Of a stretch of DNA of 64,000 nt, positions 44,635 through 52,561 are shown in pieces. The position numbers and the translations under genes were made by a program. The DNA is from Hymenobacter crusticola (GTDB lineage Bacteria > Bacteroidota > Bacteroidia > Cytophagales > Hymenobacteraceae), in the NCBI RefSeq assembly GCF_002154225.1, contig NZ_MTSE01000007.1:62001-126000 (forward strand). The letters run 5' to 3'. The notes beneath the pieces were generated by a model. The model made no database searches and was not told the DNA's origin. It saw nothing but the letters and a program-made list of their open reading frames with translations. Numbering within the stretch: position 1 is the stretch's first letter; every line of letters begins with the position of its first letter.

Positions 44635-45198
44635 CTACTTCGTATTTACCACGTTCATCGTGCGCTCTAGCCCCTGTAGGCCGAACATGAGCACGCCATC
44701 GGCGGCTTTTTCAATGTGTGTAGGCAAGTCAATCTGCTCGTCGGCAGAAAACGGGTTGAGCACGTAGTCTACCTGGCGGCCTTTGGAGAAGTTAGCATCG
44801 ACCCCAAAGCGCAAGCGGGCGTATTCATCCGTGCCGAGCGTCTCTTGAATGTGCTTCAGGCCATTATGCCCACCAGCCGAGCCTTTTCCTTTGAGGCGCA
44901 GCTTGCCGTAGGGGAGAGCTAGGTCGTCGGTTACCACGATCATATTAGCCACCGGAATCTTGAGGCTGGTAAGGTAGTGCGCGGCAGCCTTCCCACTCAG
45001 GTTCATATACGTGGTTGGCTTTACAAGCACGAAGGTCTTGCCCTTGTGCTTGATTTCCGCGACAAAAGCATGTCGACTTAACTCGAAACGAGCATCGTTT
45101 TTTTCGGCTAAATAATCCGCCACCATAAACCCGATGTTGTGTCGCGTGTTGGCGTACTCCGGGCCAATATTACCTAAGGCTAAAACAAGGTATTTCAT
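44635..45198 (-). CDS. pth: Peptidyl-tRNA hydrolase
   Basis: Pth frees tRNA from dropped-off peptidyl-tRNA. The 187-residue protein starts MKYLVLALGNIGPEYANTRH, with the catalytic His in TRHNIGF (H20), the Asp in VTDDLALPYG and the GSAGGHNGLKHI block. The length is normal. Upstream on the same strand are rplY and prs, a common grouping in Bacteroidota. Confidence 0.95.
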   Translation of the reverse strand: MKYLVLALGNIGPEYANTRHNIGFMVADYLAEKNDARFELSRHAFVAEIKHKGKTFVLVKPTTYMNLSGKAAAHYLTSLKIPVANMIVVTDDLALPYGKLRLKGKGSAGGHNGLKHIQETLGTDEYARLRFGVDANFSKGRQVDYVLNPFSADEQIDLPTHIEKAADGVLMFGLQGLERTMNVVNTK

Positions 45199-45220
45199 CG
45201 TTACTCTTAATTTATACCTG

Positions 45221-45388
45221 GACCACGGATTCGGGCGGATTTTTCGGATTCCGTGGGTTTTGCAGTTGGCTCAATCTTTTTCGTACTACACAAAAAAGCC
45301 GTCTACAACTAGACGGCTTTTTTGTGCTGAATAAATGGACCGCCCACAAAATCCGCGGAATCCGAAAAATCCGCCCGAATCCGTGGTC
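45221..45388. repeat. Inverted repeat R8 with a terminator nested in its loop
   Basis: The arms 45221-45261 and 45348-45388 (41 nt) match at about 38 positions. Each arm is nearly palindromic (CCACGGATTCGG facing CCGAATCCGTGG). The loop carries a complete terminator at 45289-45326. The element lies between rplY and pth, 8 nt after the rplY stop. Confidence 0.88.
45289..45326. terminator. Terminator nested in R8
   Basis: Sixteen-nt perfect arms (CACAAAAAAGCCGTCT and complement) with an ACAACT loop and long A and T tracts form a textbook terminator for the minus-strand rplY gene. Confidence 0.9.
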
Positions 45389-45396
45389 TGGATTAA

Positions 45397-45963
45397 TTAG
45401 CTGCCCATTTGGCCTTTCAGTGCACGTGGGATGGTTACCGTCGCGATGGGGGCCAAGGGGTTAGTGAGGATGGTGTAGTTCTCAGGAACTACTTTGTTCA
45501 CCTTGATCGATTTACCTAGCTCTAGGTCGCTGATGTCAACTTGTACTGCATCGGGCAGGTTCTCGGGCAGAGCCCGTACCTTCACTTTGCGTAGCTTCGT
45601 TACCAGCTTGCCACCTTGCTGAACACCTGGCGAAACGCCTACGAACTGTACAGGTACTTCCATTTTCACTTCTTTGCCTTCCTGCAGTTCGAGGAAGTCA
45701 ACGTGCAATAGCATCTCGTTCACGGGGTGGAACTGGGCATCTTGCACGATAGCGCGGTAGGTAGTGCCTTCCACGTTCAGGTCCACGATGTGAACTTCTG
45801 GCGTGTACAACAATTCGCGGAAAAGGATAGCAGGCGCTGAGAAGTGCACTTGCTCGGTGCCGCCGTACAATACACATGGTACGTAAGAATCTAGGCGCAG
45901 TGCCTTGGCATCCTTCTTACCGAGATTCGCTCTTTTAAACCCTACAATCTCGAGGCTTTTCAT
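45397..45963 (-). CDS. rplY: 50S ribosomal protein L25/CTC
   Basis: L25 binds 5S rRNA in the large subunit; this longer CTC-type (188 residues) has the extra C-terminal beta domain. It begins MKSLEIVGFKRANLGKKDAK and includes VPCVLYGG, the L25 hallmark, and the CTC part with ELQEGKEVKMEVPVQFVG. The ATG at 45961-45963 was chosen since the upstream codons overlap a TATCTTTG promoter-like box on the minus strand (46018-46025). Confidence 0.95.
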   Translation of the reverse strand: MKSLEIVGFKRANLGKKDAKALRLDSYVPCVLYGGTEQVHFSAPAILFRELLYTPEVHIVDLNVEGTTYRAIVQDAQFHPVNEMLLHVDFLELQEGKEVKMEVPVQFVGVSPGVQQGGKLVTKLRKVKVRALPENLPDAVQVDISDLELGKSIKVNKVVPENYTILTNPLAPIATVTIPRALKGQMGS

Positions 45964-46017
45964 AAACGTGTTCTTTTGAAGAAATGAAACGCGTGCCCAA
46001 CGCGGGCAAACGGGCCG

Positions 46018-46025
46018 CAAAGATA
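46018..46025 (-). promoter_or_regulatory. Probable -7 box of the rplY promoter
   Basis: TATCTTTG on the minus strand fits TAnnTTTG, 54 nt before the rplY ATG. No exact TTG partner is seen. Confidence 0.4.
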
Positions 46026-46098
46026 GACGTATAGTTGCAGAAGAAAAAGTCTCTGGCTCTATTACTTACATAAGCGGCAAAGCTTACCCGTGTCCCGC

Positions 46099-47028
46099 TT
46101 ATATAAAGAGTGAGCTAATCGATTCGTGGGTGACTACGTTCCGGATAGCTTGGGCAAACAAGTCAGAAACGGAGAGCACGCGGATCTTCTCATTTTCCTG
46201 ACGTAACGGAATGGTATCAGTTATGATGAGTTCTTCTAATACGGAAGCTCTGATTCGGTCGTGAGCCGGACCGCTGAGCAAGGCGTGGGTTACAATGGCC
46301 CGCACAGAATTAGCACCGCGCTCCATCAGCAGCTCAGCCGCTTTGCAGATAGTACCAGCCGTGTCCACGATATCGTCGACTAGTACAACGTCCTGGCCCG
46401 TTACATCACCAATTACCTGCATCGAGGCAATTTCATTAGCCCGCAAACGCATTTTGTCGCAGACTACTATTTCAGCGCCAAATCGTTTGGCTATGGCCCG
46501 GGTCCGCACGACGCCACCCACGTCGGGAGATGCGAAAATCAGGTTCTCTAGGTTTAACGATTTAATATAAGGTACCGTAACGGCTGCACCATCAAGGTGG
46601 TCGACGGGAATGTCGAAGAACCCCTGAATCTGGCCGGCGTGCAGGTCACAGGTCATGAGGCGGTCGGTACCGACGCTTTGCACGAAGTCGGCCACCACTT
46701 TTGCGCCAATACTCACCCTCGGTTTGTCTTTGCGGTCTTGGCGAGCGTAGCCATAATAAGGCATTACAATCGTGACGGACGCTGCCGAGGCGCGCTTCGC
46801 TGCGTCTACCATCAGCATCAGCTCCATCAAGTTCTCCGCTGGTGGGAAGGTGCTTTGAATCAAAAAAACGGCGCAACCACGTACGCTTTCATTGAAGCTA
46901 GGTCCCAGTTCCGCGTCCGCAAAACGTTGGATGCTTAAGTCGCCGAGACGGGTGCCGTAAGCAGCAGCTATTTTTTCACCGAGTTCGTGGGAGGCGTTGC
47001 CCGCAAAAATCTTGACCTGTGGAGGCAT
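46099..47028 (-). CDS. prs: Ribose-phosphate pyrophosphokinase
   Basis: Prs makes PRPP from ribose 5-phosphate and ATP for nucleotide, His and Trp synthesis. The 309-residue protein has the flexible loop motif YYGYARQDRKDKPR, the His-bearing TCDLHAGQIQGFF and the PRPP-binding loop DVVLVDDIVDTAGT. Length and motifs match class I PRPP synthases. It is upstream of rplY on the same strand. Confidence 0.96.
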   Translation of the reverse strand: MPPQVKIFAGNASHELGEKIAAAYGTRLGDLSIQRFADAELGPSFNESVRGCAVFLIQSTFPPAENLMELMLMVDAAKRASAASVTIVMPYYGYARQDRKDKPRVSIGAKVVADFVQSVGTDRLMTCDLHAGQIQGFFDIPVDHLDGAAVTVPYIKSLNLENLIFASPDVGGVVRTRAIAKRFGAEIVVCDKMRLRANEIASMQVIGDVTGQDVVLVDDIVDTAGTICKAAELLMERGANSVRAIVTHALLSGPAHDRIRASVLEELIITDTIPLRQENEKIRVLSVSDLFAQAIRNVVTHESISSLFI

Positions 47029-47080
47029 AGTCGTTCAGAAAAGGGGGAGAAATGAAGTAAGAAAGGCGAAGGCAATAAAA

Positions 47081-47132
47081 AAGCGAAAGGCGCCGATAGC
47101 TTCCGGGAAGGAAGTATCGGCGCCTTTCGCTT
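47081..47132 (-). terminator. Terminator of tRNA-Gln
   Basis: Arms 47081-47104 and 47110-47132 pair with a single bulge (core GGCGCCGATA), followed on the minus strand by CTTTTTTATT. It lies just after the 3' end of the tRNA gene. Confidence 0.85.
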
Positions 47133-47141
47133 TCGTTGCAG

Positions 47142-47214
47142 TTGTCCGACCAGGGCTCGAACCTGGACTTTCTTGAATCAAAATCAAGCGTGTTGCCAGT
47201 TACACCATCGGACA
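47142..47214 (-). tRNA. tRNA-Gln (anticodon UUG)
   Basis: On the minus strand the acceptor stem TGTCCGA pairs with TCGGACA. The D arm is GTGT...ACAC, the anticodon arm CTTGA-TTTTGAT-TCAAG gives anticodon TTG, and the T arm is CCAGG-TTCGAGC-CCTGG. The discriminator is A and CCA is not encoded. A clear promoter precedes it and a terminator follows. Confidence 0.97.
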
Positions 47215-47245
47215 AAATTCCAAACCGCTCTGCCGTTTGGGTGTG

Positions 47246-47275
47246 CAAATGTACGACTGGAATTATTCAAGGCAA
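47246..47275 (-). promoter_or_regulatory. Promoter of tRNA-Gln
   Basis: On the minus strand TTG (47273-47275) lies 19 nt before TACATTTG (47246-47253), which ends 31 nt before the tRNA. This is a good reference for the TTG-N19-TAnnTTTG consensus in this genome. Confidence 0.8.
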
Positions 47276-47410
47276 ACTTTGTGGTAAATATTTTTTCAAA
47301 AAATGCTGCGCCCTAGCAGTGGAAACAGCCTTTTTAGAGACCTGAGTGATTGGTTTTCAGGGCTTCAGCTAGGTAGTTGGGCAGCGATGAGGATACTATG
47401 AAGAGGTCCT

Positions 47411-47441
47411 TGGCAAAGCGGCGATTTCGCCGTACTTTTGC
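47411..47441 (+). promoter_or_regulatory. Promoter of atpD
   Basis: TTG at 47411-47413 is followed after 20 nt by TACTTTTG at 47434-47441, 49 nt before the atpD ATG. Confidence 0.75.
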
Positions 47442-47490
47442 AGTCAGAAACCTTGCTTACATCTAAATAAAGATAAGATAAACACACGCA

Positions 47491-48996
47491 ATGGCGAATC
47501 ACGGAAAAATCACCCAGGTCATTGGTCCCGTCGTGGACGTGAGCTTCGCGGGTGAAGACACACGCCTTCCTAATATCCTCGACGCGCTGGAAGTCACCAA
47601 AGACAACGGCCAGGTGGTTATCCTCGAGTGCCAGCAACACCTTGGTGAAGACCGGGTGCGTACGATTGCCATGGACTCGACCGAGGGCTTGACCCGCGGC
47701 GCCGAAGTGCGCGACCTAGGCTCGCCTATCTCCATGCCTACCGGCGACGGGGTGAAAGGCCGTCTGTTCAACGTAATTGGCCAAGCCATTGATGGTATTC
47801 CCCAGCCCAAAAGCAACGGTGGAATGTCTATTCACCGCTCAGCGCCGCCGTTCGAAGACCTAGCTACCAGCTCCGAAGTGTTCTTCACTGGCATCAAAGT
47901 AATCGACTTGCTCGCTCCCTATGTAAAGGGTGGTAAAATCGGTTTGTTTGGTGGCGCAGGTGTTGGCAAAACAGTTCTGATCCAGGAATTGATCAACAAC
48001 ATTGCGAAGGCCTACTCAGGTCTATCAGTATTTGCTGGCGTGGGTGAGCGTACCCGCGAAGGCAATGACTTGCTGCGCGAATTCATTGAGTCAGACATCA
48101 TTCGCTACGGCGCGGAGTTCAAGCACTCGATGGAGCAGGGCGGCTGGGACCTCACGAAAGTAGACCAAGCGGAACTAGAAAAGTCGCAGGCTACCTTGGT
48201 GTTCGGTCAGATGAACGAGCCTCCAGGAGCTCGTGCTCGCGTGGCTTTGTCGGGTCTGACGATTGCCGAAAGCTTCCGCGATGGTGATGGTACTGGTGCT
48301 GGTCGTGACATCCTGTTCTTCATTGATAACATCTTCCGCTTCACGCAGGCGGGCTCGGAAGTATCGGCTCTGTTAGGTCGTATGCCTTCGGCCGTAGGAT
48401 ACCAGCCCACGCTGGCCACCGAGATGGGTGCCATGCAGGAGCGTATCACCTCCACGAAGCGTGGTTCTATCACTTCGGTACAGGCCGTGTATGTGCCTGC
48501 CGATGACTTGACTGACCCAGCTCCGGCGAACACCTTTGCTCACTTGGATGCTACCACGGTATTGTCGCGTAAGATTGCCGAGCTAGGTATCTACCCCGCT
48601 GTAGACCCGCTCGACTCTACGTCGCGCATCCTAGATGCTGCCGTACTTGGCCAGGAGCACTACGACACGGCCCAGCGCGTGAAGGAGATTCTGCAACGTT
48701 ACAAGGAACTGCAGGACATCATCGCTATCCTAGGTATGGACGAATTGTCGGAAGAAGATAAGCAGACCGTATCGCGTGCCCGCCGCGTGCAGCGTTTCCT
48801 GTCGCAGCCGTTCTTCGTAGCTGAGCAGTTTACGGGTCTCGCCGGTGTACTTGTTGACATCAAAGATACCATCAAAGGCTTCAACGAAATTATTGACGGC
48901 AAGTACGACCACCTACCTGAAGCAGCGTTCAACCTCGTGGGTACCATCGAGGACGCTGTGACGAAAGGCGAGCGTCTGATTGCCGAAGCGAAGTAA
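47491..48996 (+). CDS. atpD: ATP synthase F1 subunit beta
   Basis: The beta subunit carries the catalytic sites of the F1 motor. The 501-residue protein starts MANHGKITQVIGPVVDVSFA and has the P-loop GGAGVGKTVLIQELINN, the GERTREGNDL segment and the DELSEEDK sequence (DELSEED loop). It forms a two-gene unit with atpC, separate from the other atp genes, as is usual in Bacteroidota. The spacer to atpC is filled by a repeat. Confidence 0.98.
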   Translation: MANHGKITQVIGPVVDVSFAGEDTRLPNILDALEVTKDNGQVVILECQQHLGEDRVRTIAMDSTEGLTRGAEVRDLGSPISMPTGDGVKGRLFNVIGQAIDGIPQPKSNGGMSIHRSAPPFEDLATSSEVFFTGIKVIDLLAPYVKGGKIGLFGGAGVGKTVLIQELINNIAKAYSGLSVFAGVGERTREGNDLLREFIESDIIRYGAEFKHSMEQGGWDLTKVDQAELEKSQATLVFGQMNEPPGARARVALSGLTIAESFRDGDGTGAGRDILFFIDNIFRFTQAGSEVSALLGRMPSAVGYQPTLATEMGAMQERITSTKRGSITSVQAVYVPADDLTDPAPANTFAHLDATTVLSRKIAELGIYPAVDPLDSTSRILDAAVLGQEHYDTAQRVKEILQRYKELQDIIAILGMDELSEEDKQTVSRARRVQRFLSQPFFVAEQFTGLAGVLVDIKDTIKGFNEIIDGKYDHLPEAAFNLVGTIEDAVTKGERLIAEAK

Positions 48997-49081
48997 TTAA
49001 ATGGCTGAAAGGTTAGATGGTTGAATGGTTAATCGTGCAACGAACAGCCATTTAACCAGTAACCATTTAACAATTCAAACC
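48997..49081. repeat. Inverted, low-complexity repeat in the atpD-atpC spacer
   Basis: TTAAATGGCTG near 48998-49008 faces CAGCCATTTAA near 49048-49058, and ATGGTT/AACCAT units recur on both sides (GATGGTTGAATGGTTAA, TTAACCAGTAACCATTTAAC). It runs from the atpD stop to the atpC ATG and creates a false 19-codon extension of atpC. Confidence 0.7.
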
Positions 49082-49327
49082 ATGCATTTAGAAATCATCA
49101 CGCCGGACCGGAAAGTATTTGCGGGTGAAGTTACCTCGGCGCAGTTTCCGGGCTCCGATGGGTTGTTTGAAGTGCTAAACAATCACGCTCCGCTCATCAG
49201 CGCGCTGAAAGCGGGTACTATCACGGTAACGAGTGGTGGTGGCCGCGAAGCGTTTCAGATTGAAGGCGGCGTGGTAGAAGTGCTGCGCAACAACGTAACG
49301 GTGCTAGCGGAAGGCGTTGCGGCCTAG
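49082..49327 (+). CDS. atpC: ATP synthase F1 subunit epsilon
   Basis: The 81-residue epsilon subunit begins MHLEIITPDRKVFAGEVTSA and contains the beta-sandwich sequence FPGSDGLFEVLNNHAPLISAL. It is short: the C-terminal helical pair of E. coli epsilon is missing, as in many Bacteroidota. This may mean weak or absent epsilon inhibition. It lies 85 nt after atpD. Confidence 0.95.
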   Translation: MHLEIITPDRKVFAGEVTSAQFPGSDGLFEVLNNHAPLISALKAGTITVTSGGGREAFQIEGGVVEVLRNNVTVLAEGVAA

Positions 49328-49345
49328 CTAGCTTTTTTGAATCCT

Positions 49346-49383
49346 ACAAAAAGCCTTTCCTTTACTGAGGAAAGGCTTTTTGT
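49346..49383 (+). terminator. Terminator after atpC
   Basis: ACAAAAAGCCTTTCCT (49346-49361) pairs perfectly with AGGAAAGGCTTTTTGT (49368-49383), followed by TTTT. The ATG of the next gene is only 14 nt away. Confidence 0.9.
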
Positions 49384-49397
49384 TTTATCAGTGGCTC

Positions 49398-50519
49398 ATG
49401 GAGATTCATCCCAAGATTACCCCCATTTACCAGACTTCTGTTTTCAAGTTTGAAGACCTCAACGAGCTGGAGCTTTATTTTAGCGAACCTGGCAGCCGTT
49501 ATTTATACTCGCGGAACGGTAACCCCAACGCCGATGAGCTAGCCGAAGCCATCAATCGGCTCGAAGGTGGCGCCGGTGCGATGGTCACGGGCTCGGGCAT
49601 GGCGGCTATTTTTGCGGCCGTACTCGCGTATTGCCAAGCAGGAGACCATGTGTTATGCGCGGCCGATATTTACGGCGGATCTTCCACACTGCTGAATACG
49701 GAGCTGAACCGAATGGGTATTTCGGTGACGTACGTGCCATTCGAACAGTTCTACGAGTTGCAGTCGTTCGTGCAACCCACCACGCGCCTGATGCTCGTAG
49801 AAACAATGAGCAATCCATTGCTGCGCGTAGCTGACCTAGGTCGCTTGGCAGAGGAATGCCACTTTCACGGCTTAAAGCTGGTAGTAGATAATACCTTTGC
49901 GACGCCCGTGCTCACCCAGCCGCTGGCCTTGGGCGCCGACATCGTCTTGCATAGCGTAACGAAATATTTATCTGGGCACAGCGACGTGACAGCCGGGGCG
50001 GTGGTGGCCGCCGACGCCGGAGTAGCCGCGCGCCTGAAGCAAATCGGGGTTATTTATGGCCTCACGCTAAGCCCAATGGAGAGCTGGCTGGCCGTGCGCG
50101 GCCTAAAAACACTCCGCTTGCGCGTGCGAGAACACAGCCGTAATGCCCTGGCTATTGCCAACTTTCTGGCCGACCATCCGGCCGTACGCGATATCTATTA
50201 TCCGGGCCTCGTGCAGCATCCACAGCATGAGCTAGCAGTAGCGCAAGGGGCGGGGCTGTTCGGCGGCATGATGTCTATCTTGCTGGCCGATGATCCGGAA
50301 GTGGTAAATGCATTTATGCGCCGGACCAAGTATTTCCCCTTTGCGCCTTCGTTGGCAGGCGTCGATTCGTCGCTGTCGTATCCGTTGGGTACTTCGCACC
50401 GCGCTCTCACGCCGGAGCAGCAACAGCAGCTAGGTATCACGACGGGCCTTGTGCGCTTGTCTATCGGCATCGAGCCGCTGGAAGAGCTGATGGCTGATTT
50501 GGCGCAAGCCTTGGATTAA
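49398..50519 (+). CDS. Trans-sulfuration PLP enzyme (cystathionine gamma-synthase / beta- or gamma-lyase family)
   Basis: The 373-residue enzyme has the family motifs YSRNGNPN, GSGMAAI, VDNTFATPVLTQPLALGADIV and the PLP lysine in SVTKYLSGHSDV. Members act in methionine or cysteine metabolism; subfamily choice (synthase or lyase) cannot be made by eye. The N terminus, MEIHPKITPIYQTSVF, lacks the usual 15 or so residues before the PIYQTS motif. The start lies 14 nt behind the atpC terminator, so a separate promoter has very little room. Confidence 0.88.
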   Translation: MEIHPKITPIYQTSVFKFEDLNELELYFSEPGSRYLYSRNGNPNADELAEAINRLEGGAGAMVTGSGMAAIFAAVLAYCQAGDHVLCAADIYGGSSTLLNTELNRMGISVTYVPFEQFYELQSFVQPTTRLMLVETMSNPLLRVADLGRLAEECHFHGLKLVVDNTFATPVLTQPLALGADIVLHSVTKYLSGHSDVTAGAVVAADAGVAARLKQIGVIYGLTLSPMESWLAVRGLKTLRLRVREHSRNALAIANFLADHPAVRDIYYPGLVQHPQHELAVAQGAGLFGGMMSILLADDPEVVNAFMRRTKYFPFAPSLAGVDSSLSYPLGTSHRALTPEQQQQLGITTGLVRLSIGIEPLEELMADLAQALD

Positions 50520-50544
50520 GTATCGTCGAGATTTAAACCTGTGA

Positions 50545-50578
50545 CGCCAGCGGTACACCTAGGTTTGTGCCGCTGGCG
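50545..50578 (+). terminator. Terminator after the trans-sulfuration gene, with CCTAGG in the loop
   Basis: CGCCAGCGG (50545-50553) pairs with CCGCTGGCG (50570-50578); the loop contains ACACCTAGGTTTGT, partly self-complementary, with an ACCTAGGT octamer. No long T tract follows. Confidence 0.65.
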
Positions 50579-50751
50579 CTGGTGTATTCGACGCAACTGA
50601 ATAGCAAAGTAAATTCAGCCGATGCTTTCGCAATGATCTTATCTGTTGCTAATAACGAAGCAACTTTGTTTGCCTAACTATAGATGTCGCGTCTGTAGCT
50701 GTGATAAGCGGCGGCATTAAGCTATCCTAATTGTCCGCAAGTTCTTCAGAT

Positions 50752-51891
50752 TTAGAAGAGCTCTTGGATAGCTTGGGATACCCGCTCCAGGTCAGCCTCA
50801 GTCATGGCAGAGCCAGAGGGCAAGCAGAGGCCGCGCGCAAACAGGTTTTCGCACACCGCGCCGCCGTACCTCGGTACCTGGGCGAAGAGCGGCTGCAAGT
50901 GCAGCGGTTTCCACAAAAGGCGCGATTCTATGTTGCGCGTTTCGAGGTGCTGGCGTAATTGCTCGGCGGAAACGGTGGTTTGTTGCGGATCTACTAACAG
51001 TGTGGTAAGCCAACGGTTGGAGCGACTATCAGCAGGCTCTGCCGGCCCAATTTGCAGACTTGAAATAGCTTGCAAGTGCCGGCTATACCACGTATAAATC
51101 TCTCGCCGCTTCTTTACGCGGTCCTCAATTAGCTCCAACTGCCCACGACCAATACCCGCGAGGATGTTGCTAAGCCGATAGTTGTACCCTACCACGGAGT
51201 GCTTGTAATAAGGTGCGGGGTCTTTTGCCTGGGTCGCCAAAAACTGCGCTTGCTGAGCTAGGTCGGCGCGATTGGTGAGCAGGGCGCCGCCACCACTAGT
51301 AGTGATGATTTTGTTGCCGTTGAATGAAAGCATACTCACCGCGCCGAAGCTGCCGAGCAGCTGTCCGGCGTAACGTGAGCCGAGCGCTTCGGCGGCATCT
51401 TCTAGCACCGGAATAGTGTATTCAGCGGCCACCGCCAATACCTGCTCTAGCTGCGCGGGCATGCCGTACAAATGCACCACGAGCAGCGCCTTGGGCTTTT
51501 TGCCCCGCCGCAGTCGGTCCTCAATAGCCTCGCGCAGCCGATCGGGGCAGATGTTCCAAGTGGTGGGCTCGCTATCGACGAAGACAGGGGTGGCACCTAG
51601 GTAAGTGATGGGGTTAGCGGTAGCCACGAACGTGAAGGACGGACACAGTACCTCATCGCCGGGCCCTACGCCTAGCACCGCCAGCCCTAGGTGAATGGCC
51701 GCCGTGCCTGAGTTCAAGGCCACGCAGTGTGCCGCGCCGGTGTAGTGGCAAAGCTCCTGCTCGAAGCCGCGAACGTTCGGCCCCACCGGCGCGACCCAAT
51801 TATCCTCGATGGCTTTGTGTACGTAGTTGAGCTCATGGCGACCTAGGTGCGGGGGCGAGAGGAAAATTCGATCGTGATCTTGACTACGCAT
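50752..51891 (-). CDS. DegT/DnrJ/EryC1 sugar aminotransferase (PglE-like)
   Basis: This PLP enzyme (379 residues from the ATG at 51889-51891) adds an amino group to a nucleotide sugar. It begins RIFLSPPHLGRHELNYV and shows the family features ALNSGTAAIHLGL, the acidic VLEDAAEALGS and the PLP lysine in SFNGNKIITTSGGG. The close match to PglE/LegC-type enzymes and its place after a PglD-like acetyltransferase and a PglC-like transferase point to 4-aminosugar (bacillosamine-type) synthesis. The start overlaps the upstream gene by 8 nt. Confidence 0.9.
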   Translation of the reverse strand: MRSQDHDRIFLSPPHLGRHELNYVHKAIEDNWVAPVGPNVRGFEQELCHYTGAAHCVALNSGTAAIHLGLAVLGVGPGDEVLCPSFTFVATANPITYLGATPVFVDSEPTTWNICPDRLREAIEDRLRRGKKPKALLVVHLYGMPAQLEQVLAVAAEYTIPVLEDAAEALGSRYAGQLLGSFGAVSMLSFNGNKIITTSGGGALLTNRADLAQQAQFLATQAKDPAPYYKHSVVGYNYRLSNILAGIGRGQLELIEDRVKKRREIYTWYSRHLQAISSLQIGPAEPADSRSNRWLTTLLVDPQQTTVSAEQLRQHLETRNIESRLLWKPLHLQPLFAQVPRYGGAVCENLFARGLCLPSGSAMTEADLERVSQAIQELF

Positions 51892-52561
51892 GGGTTTTAA
51901 TAACGGCAGCGGGCACACCCACGGCGGTACAATCGGTGGGCAGGTCGCGCACGGCTACGGCACCGGCACCCACAATAGTACGCGCCCCCACCCGCACTTG
52001 ATTGATAACGGTGGCATTCGTGCCTAAGTAGACGCCTGCCTCAAGGTAGGCATCCCCGCCCACGTTGGCGTGCGGCATCAGCGAACAGAAGTCTTCTAGC
52101 ACAGCATCATGGCCCACAGTGCATCCTAGGTTTAGCAGCACGTGCCGACCTAGGTAGATATCGGTGGTGAGAATGCAGCCTTGGCTGATGATGCTGCCTT
52201 CTCCGATTTGGAGATGCTGGTACGGCTGGCACGCAACCGTTGGGTGAATAAGCTTGGCAAAGCGCAACAGGGGGGAGGTAAGCCGCTGCACAATGGCGGC
52301 TCGGTGGCGACTGTTGCCCACGGCCACCACCACGTACAACGGTTCTCGGCTTGCGTTCAGGTCGGCGGAGGTACCTAGGTAGGGTAAGTCGTGAAGCTGC
52401 GCGGCCGCGGGGGCGCTGTCGTCGTAGAAGCCTGCGAGGTCCCAAGTGGGCGCGGCCTCATTGATCTGGCGAGCTAGCACAAGTACTTCGCGACCTAAAC
52501 CACCTGCGCCGAAAATAGCTAGGCGCGGTCGAACATTGACAGTGGGAACCGAATCACTCAT
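51884..52561 (-). CDS. Sugar O/N-acetyltransferase with hexapeptide repeats (PglD/NeuD-like)
   Basis: The 225-residue protein has an N-terminal Rossmann-like domain (LAIFGAGGLGREVLVLA, about residues 13-29) and C-terminal hexapeptide repeats forming a left-handed beta helix (IGEGSIISQGCILTTDIYLG). The likely catalytic His lies in NLGCTVGHDAVLEDF. PglD adds an acetyl group to a UDP-4-amino sugar. The start at 52559-52561 overlaps the stop of the sugar transferase by ATGA. Confidence 0.9.
   Translation of the reverse strand: MSDSVPTVNVRPRLAIFGAGGLGREVLVLARQINEAAPTWDLAGFYDDSAPAAAQLHDLPYLGTSADLNASREPLYVVVAVGNSRHRAAIVQRLTSPLLRFAKLIHPTVACQPYQHLQIGEGSIISQGCILTTDIYLGRHVLLNLGCTVGHDAVLEDFCSLMPHANVGGDAYLEAGVYLGTNATVINQVRVGARTIVGAGAVAVRDLPTDCTAVGVPAAVIKTHA

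Noticed and set aside
47220..47490. Additional tRNA genes in the tRNA-Gln to atpD spacer
   Set aside because: No further T-arm motif or cloverleaf was found; only the two divergent promoters are supported.
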